From contig CASBRC010000385.1 of assembly GCA_949128015.1 (NCBI GenBank), positions 1 through 7,900 on the forward strand: a DNA stretch of 7,900 nucleotides. Reading direction: 5' to 3'. Of this stretch, positions 6,425 through 7,900 are shown piece after piece. Both the position numbers and the translations under genes were made by a program. The notes beneath the pieces were generated by a model. That model saw only the letters and a program-made list of their open reading frames with translations. It was not told the origin of the DNA and did not search any database. The DNA comes from Synechococcales cyanobacterium PMM_0003 (lineage in GTDB: Bacteria; Cyanobacteriota; Cyanobacteriia; Pseudanabaenales; Pseudanabaenaceae). The stretch's first letter is position 1. The number at the start of each line of letters is the position of its first letter.

Positions 6425-7765
6425 TCAAACCTTAGTTGCGCTTTGTAAAGTCCTTTGATAGATGACAGACTTGGGAATATTTCTGGAGTCAGGCGTTCTG
6501 AGGTTGTGTGGTTGTTCATGCATAATTGACTGGGCTAGCACATGACGATATAGCTCACTGAGTTGAATAGCCACCCCACCCCAAGTAAATCGCTGGTTTA
6601 CATTGGCAGAGGCTTGTTTCCTCATCTTCCTTGCCCATAACTCATCGAAAAGAATGCGATGAATAGCATTCGCAAAAGCCACGACATCCTGCGGCGGAAC
6701 TAACAATCCTGTTTGTTCAGGAATAATCGTGAACTTCAAGCCACCTACATCTGAGGCAACTACAGGTGTACCACAAGCCATAGCCTCGATCGCAACTAGA
6801 CCAAATGGCTCATAATGGCTAGGGATCACGCAGACATCAGCAGCCGTGTAATAGAAAGGCAAAATATCATGTCCAATCTGACCTGCAAATATTACTTCTA
6901 AATTAAGTCCCAGTTCATTGACAATTTCTGCAATTCTCACTCGCTCTTCACCATCAGGCATCTGCGGCGAACTACCGCCCACAATTACTAATTTGATATT
7001 TTGTTGACCCTGTTGTTTTAATAATGCAAAGGCGCGTACTAGAGTCTCAATACCTTTACGAGGATCAAATCTACCCACATACAAAATAATCTGCTCATGC
7101 TGATCGAGTTTTAATAAGTTGCGAGCATCAGTCTTCGACATCAACCGAAAGTTGCTTGTATCTGTCCCACAGGGGATCATTTCAATTCTTCCATAGGTAG
7201 AAACATGCGATCGCAAAGTCTGTGCTTCTTGAGGACTGGTGGCGACAATACAATTAGCTCGCTCCAAAATTTCACGCTCAATCTGGAGTCGCAGATCTGC
7301 ACTCGCTGGACGACTTTGCCCTGATTGATATTTCACGGCTCCTAGAGAATGGTATGTATGCAACAGTTGGACTGCACTAGTTTTTTGAAGTTCTAAACCA
7401 ACCCAAGCAGAGAGCCAATAGTTTGTATGAATTAAGGGATAATGTACCCCCTCAGATGATTGAAATGACTGAAATGATTTCACAAACTCTGGCATCTGCT
7501 CAAACAATCTATCTCTAGGAATATAGGTTTCTGCACCTGCTTTGAGTCGAATCGTCCGACAGTGAGGAGAATGTTGCACAATGTCATCATCCTCTGGATG
7601 CACTTTGCGTGTAAACATGTCCACCTGCCACCCTAAAGTTGCTAAATTCTCGCCCACATGACGCACATAGACATTTTGTCCACCTGCTTCTTCTAGTCCA
7701 ATATCTGCGGCAGGATCGGCATGATCGGAAATGAGTGCGATCGCCTGTCTATGCAAACTTTGCAT
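6425..7765 (-). CDS. GT4-family glycosyltransferase (GT-B fold)
   Basis: The 446-residue cytoplasmic enzyme transfers a sugar from a nucleotide donor with retention of configuration, as judged by family. The N-terminal Rossmann domain begins with A8-LISDHADPAADIGLEEAGGQ, including the glycine-rich acceptor/donor loop G28-GQ that is also seen in sucrose-phosphate synthase and MshA relatives. H113-TNYWLSAWVG and H136-TYHSLG follow. The C-terminal donor domain has G231-RFDPRKGIETLVRAF and E319-PFGLVAIEAMACGTPVVASDVGG, with the E-x7-E pair E319/E327 and the GTP/SDVGG loop that bind the nucleotide sugar. Residues about 412-446 are a polar tail of no recognised domain. The ATG at 7765-7763 fits the usual family start and has a good ribosome binding site. 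It is the first gene of a probable two-gene transcript with the glycoside hydrolase. Sucrose-related, glucosyl-osmolyte and glycan synthesis are all possible; no sucrose-phosphatase domain is fused to it, so I do not call it sucrose-phosphate synthase. Confidence 0.92.
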   Translation of the reverse strand: MQSLHRQAIALISDHADPAADIGLEEAGGQNVYVRHVGENLATLGWQVDMFTRKVHPEDDDIVQHSPHCRTIRLKAGAETYIPRDRLFEQMPEFVKSFQSFQSSEGVHYPLIHTNYWLSAWVGLELQKTSAVQLLHTYHSLGAVKYQSGQSRPASADLRLQIEREILERANCIVATSPQEAQTLRSHVSTYGRIEMIPCGTDTSNFRLMSKTDARNLLKLDQHEQIILYVGRFDPRKGIETLVRAFALLKQQGQQNIKLVIVGGSSPQMPDGEERVRIAEIVNELGLNLEVIFAGQIGHDILPFYYTAADVCVIPSHYEPFGLVAIEAMACGTPVVASDVGGLKFTIIPEQTGLLVPPQDVVAFANAIHRILFDELWARKMRKQASANVNQRFTWGGVAIQLSELYRHVLAQSIMHEQPHNLRTPDSRNIPKSVIYQRTLQSATKV

Positions 7766-7772
7766 GATTTAT

Positions 7773-7777
7773 CTCCT
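7773..7777 (-). promoter_or_regulatory. Ribosome binding site of the GT4 gene
   Basis: AGGAG on the minus strand lies seven bases before the ATG at 7765. It is the only good Shine-Dalgarno among the four genes and fixes the start. Just upstream, ATCTC/GAGAT (within 7779-7792) could form a small 5-bp hairpin next to it. Confidence 0.75.
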
Positions 7778-7809
7778 ATCTCTTCTGAGATTTGGTTGAT
7801 ATTATTTCT

Positions 7810-7843
7810 TCGCTTTATTGCGAGAATTCGCGCTTTAGAGCGC
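7810..7843. repeat. Two small tandem hairpins upstream of the GT4 gene
   Basis: TCGC/GCGA (7810-7813 with 7820-7823, loop TTTATT) is followed by GCGCT/AGCGC (7830-7834 with 7839-7843, loop TTAG). The heptamer CGCTTTA occurs in both, at 7811-7817 and 7831-7837, exactly 20 bp apart. They lie about 45-80 bp upstream of the start codon and could be operator half-sites, a leader structure or a repeat fragment. A TAATAT word (7804-7799, minus strand) might be a -10 box but has no credible -35 partner. Confidence 0.4.
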
Positions 7844-7879
7844 AAATCAAATCTGATGTTACGTGGAAGCTCCTAAAAA

Positions 7880-7900
7880 CCTCACCCCTAGCCCCTCTCC
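7880..7900 (+). repeat. Left part of a common CCTCACCCC...CCCCTCTCC dispersed repeat, cut by the window end
   Basis: The last 21 bases begin CCTCACCCC, continue TAG and end CCCCTCTCC. This matches from memory a purine/pyrimidine-asymmetric dispersed repeat common in cyanobacterial and other bacterial intergenic DNA, usually completed by a complementary GGAGAGGGG arm. That second arm would lie beyond the window and is not seen. Confidence 0.6.

Noticed and set aside
6425..7765. Naming the GT4 enzyme sucrose-phosphate synthase or MshA
   Set aside because: The glycine-rich N-terminal loop and E-x7-E motif are shared across the GT4 family, and there is no phosphatase domain or partner gene here that would fix the substrate.

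Overview
The window is almost certainly cyanobacterial chromosomal DNA. The octamer GCGATCGC (HIP1, the highly iterated palindrome typical of many cyanobacteria) occurs at least 19 times in 7.9 kb, where about 0.1 would be expected by chance. The moderately AT-rich base composition, the GAF-domain sequence style and the dispersed palindromic repeats at both ends agree. A filamentous or unicellular freshwater lineage such as Pseudanabaena or a relative is plausible, but the species cannot be fixed from the sequence alone.

Layout from left to right. Positions 1-151 hold a nested palindromic repeat and no gene. Positions 152-1285 (minus) encode a 377-residue GAF-domain protein with a C-terminal coiled coil. 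A 169-bp divergent intergenic region (1286-1454) carries a small hairpin, repeated ATTGC words and a candidate sigma-70-type promoter. Positions 1455-4001 (plus) encode an 848-residue O-antigen ligase/polymerase-like membrane protein with a long TPR-type C-terminal part. The next gene converges on it, and the 87-bp gap between them is filled by a 19-bp perfect hairpin and a second hairpin that reaches the opposing stop codon. Positions 6383-4089 (minus) encode a 764-residue amylo-alpha-1,6-glucosidase-type glycoside hydrolase. Just upstream of it on the same strand, 7765-6425 encodes a 446-residue GT4 glycosyltransferase with a good ribosome binding site. The last 135 bp are a leader with two small hairpins and the start of a common dispersed repeat that runs off the window.

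How the genes may work together. The GT4 transferase and the glycoside hydrolase are 41 bp apart, co-oriented, and probably one transcript, which suggests synthesis and trimming of the same alpha-glucoside or glucan. Its identity cannot be read from the sequence. The ligase-like protein is on the opposite strand and is tied to them only by the carbohydrate theme. The GAF protein looks like a relative of phytochrome/cyanobacteriochrome GAF domains that has no cysteine at the usual bilin-attachment position. I see no CRISPR array, tRNA, rRNA, transposase or phage gene. The window is mostly ordinary metabolism, and nothing in it amounts to a clearly new system.
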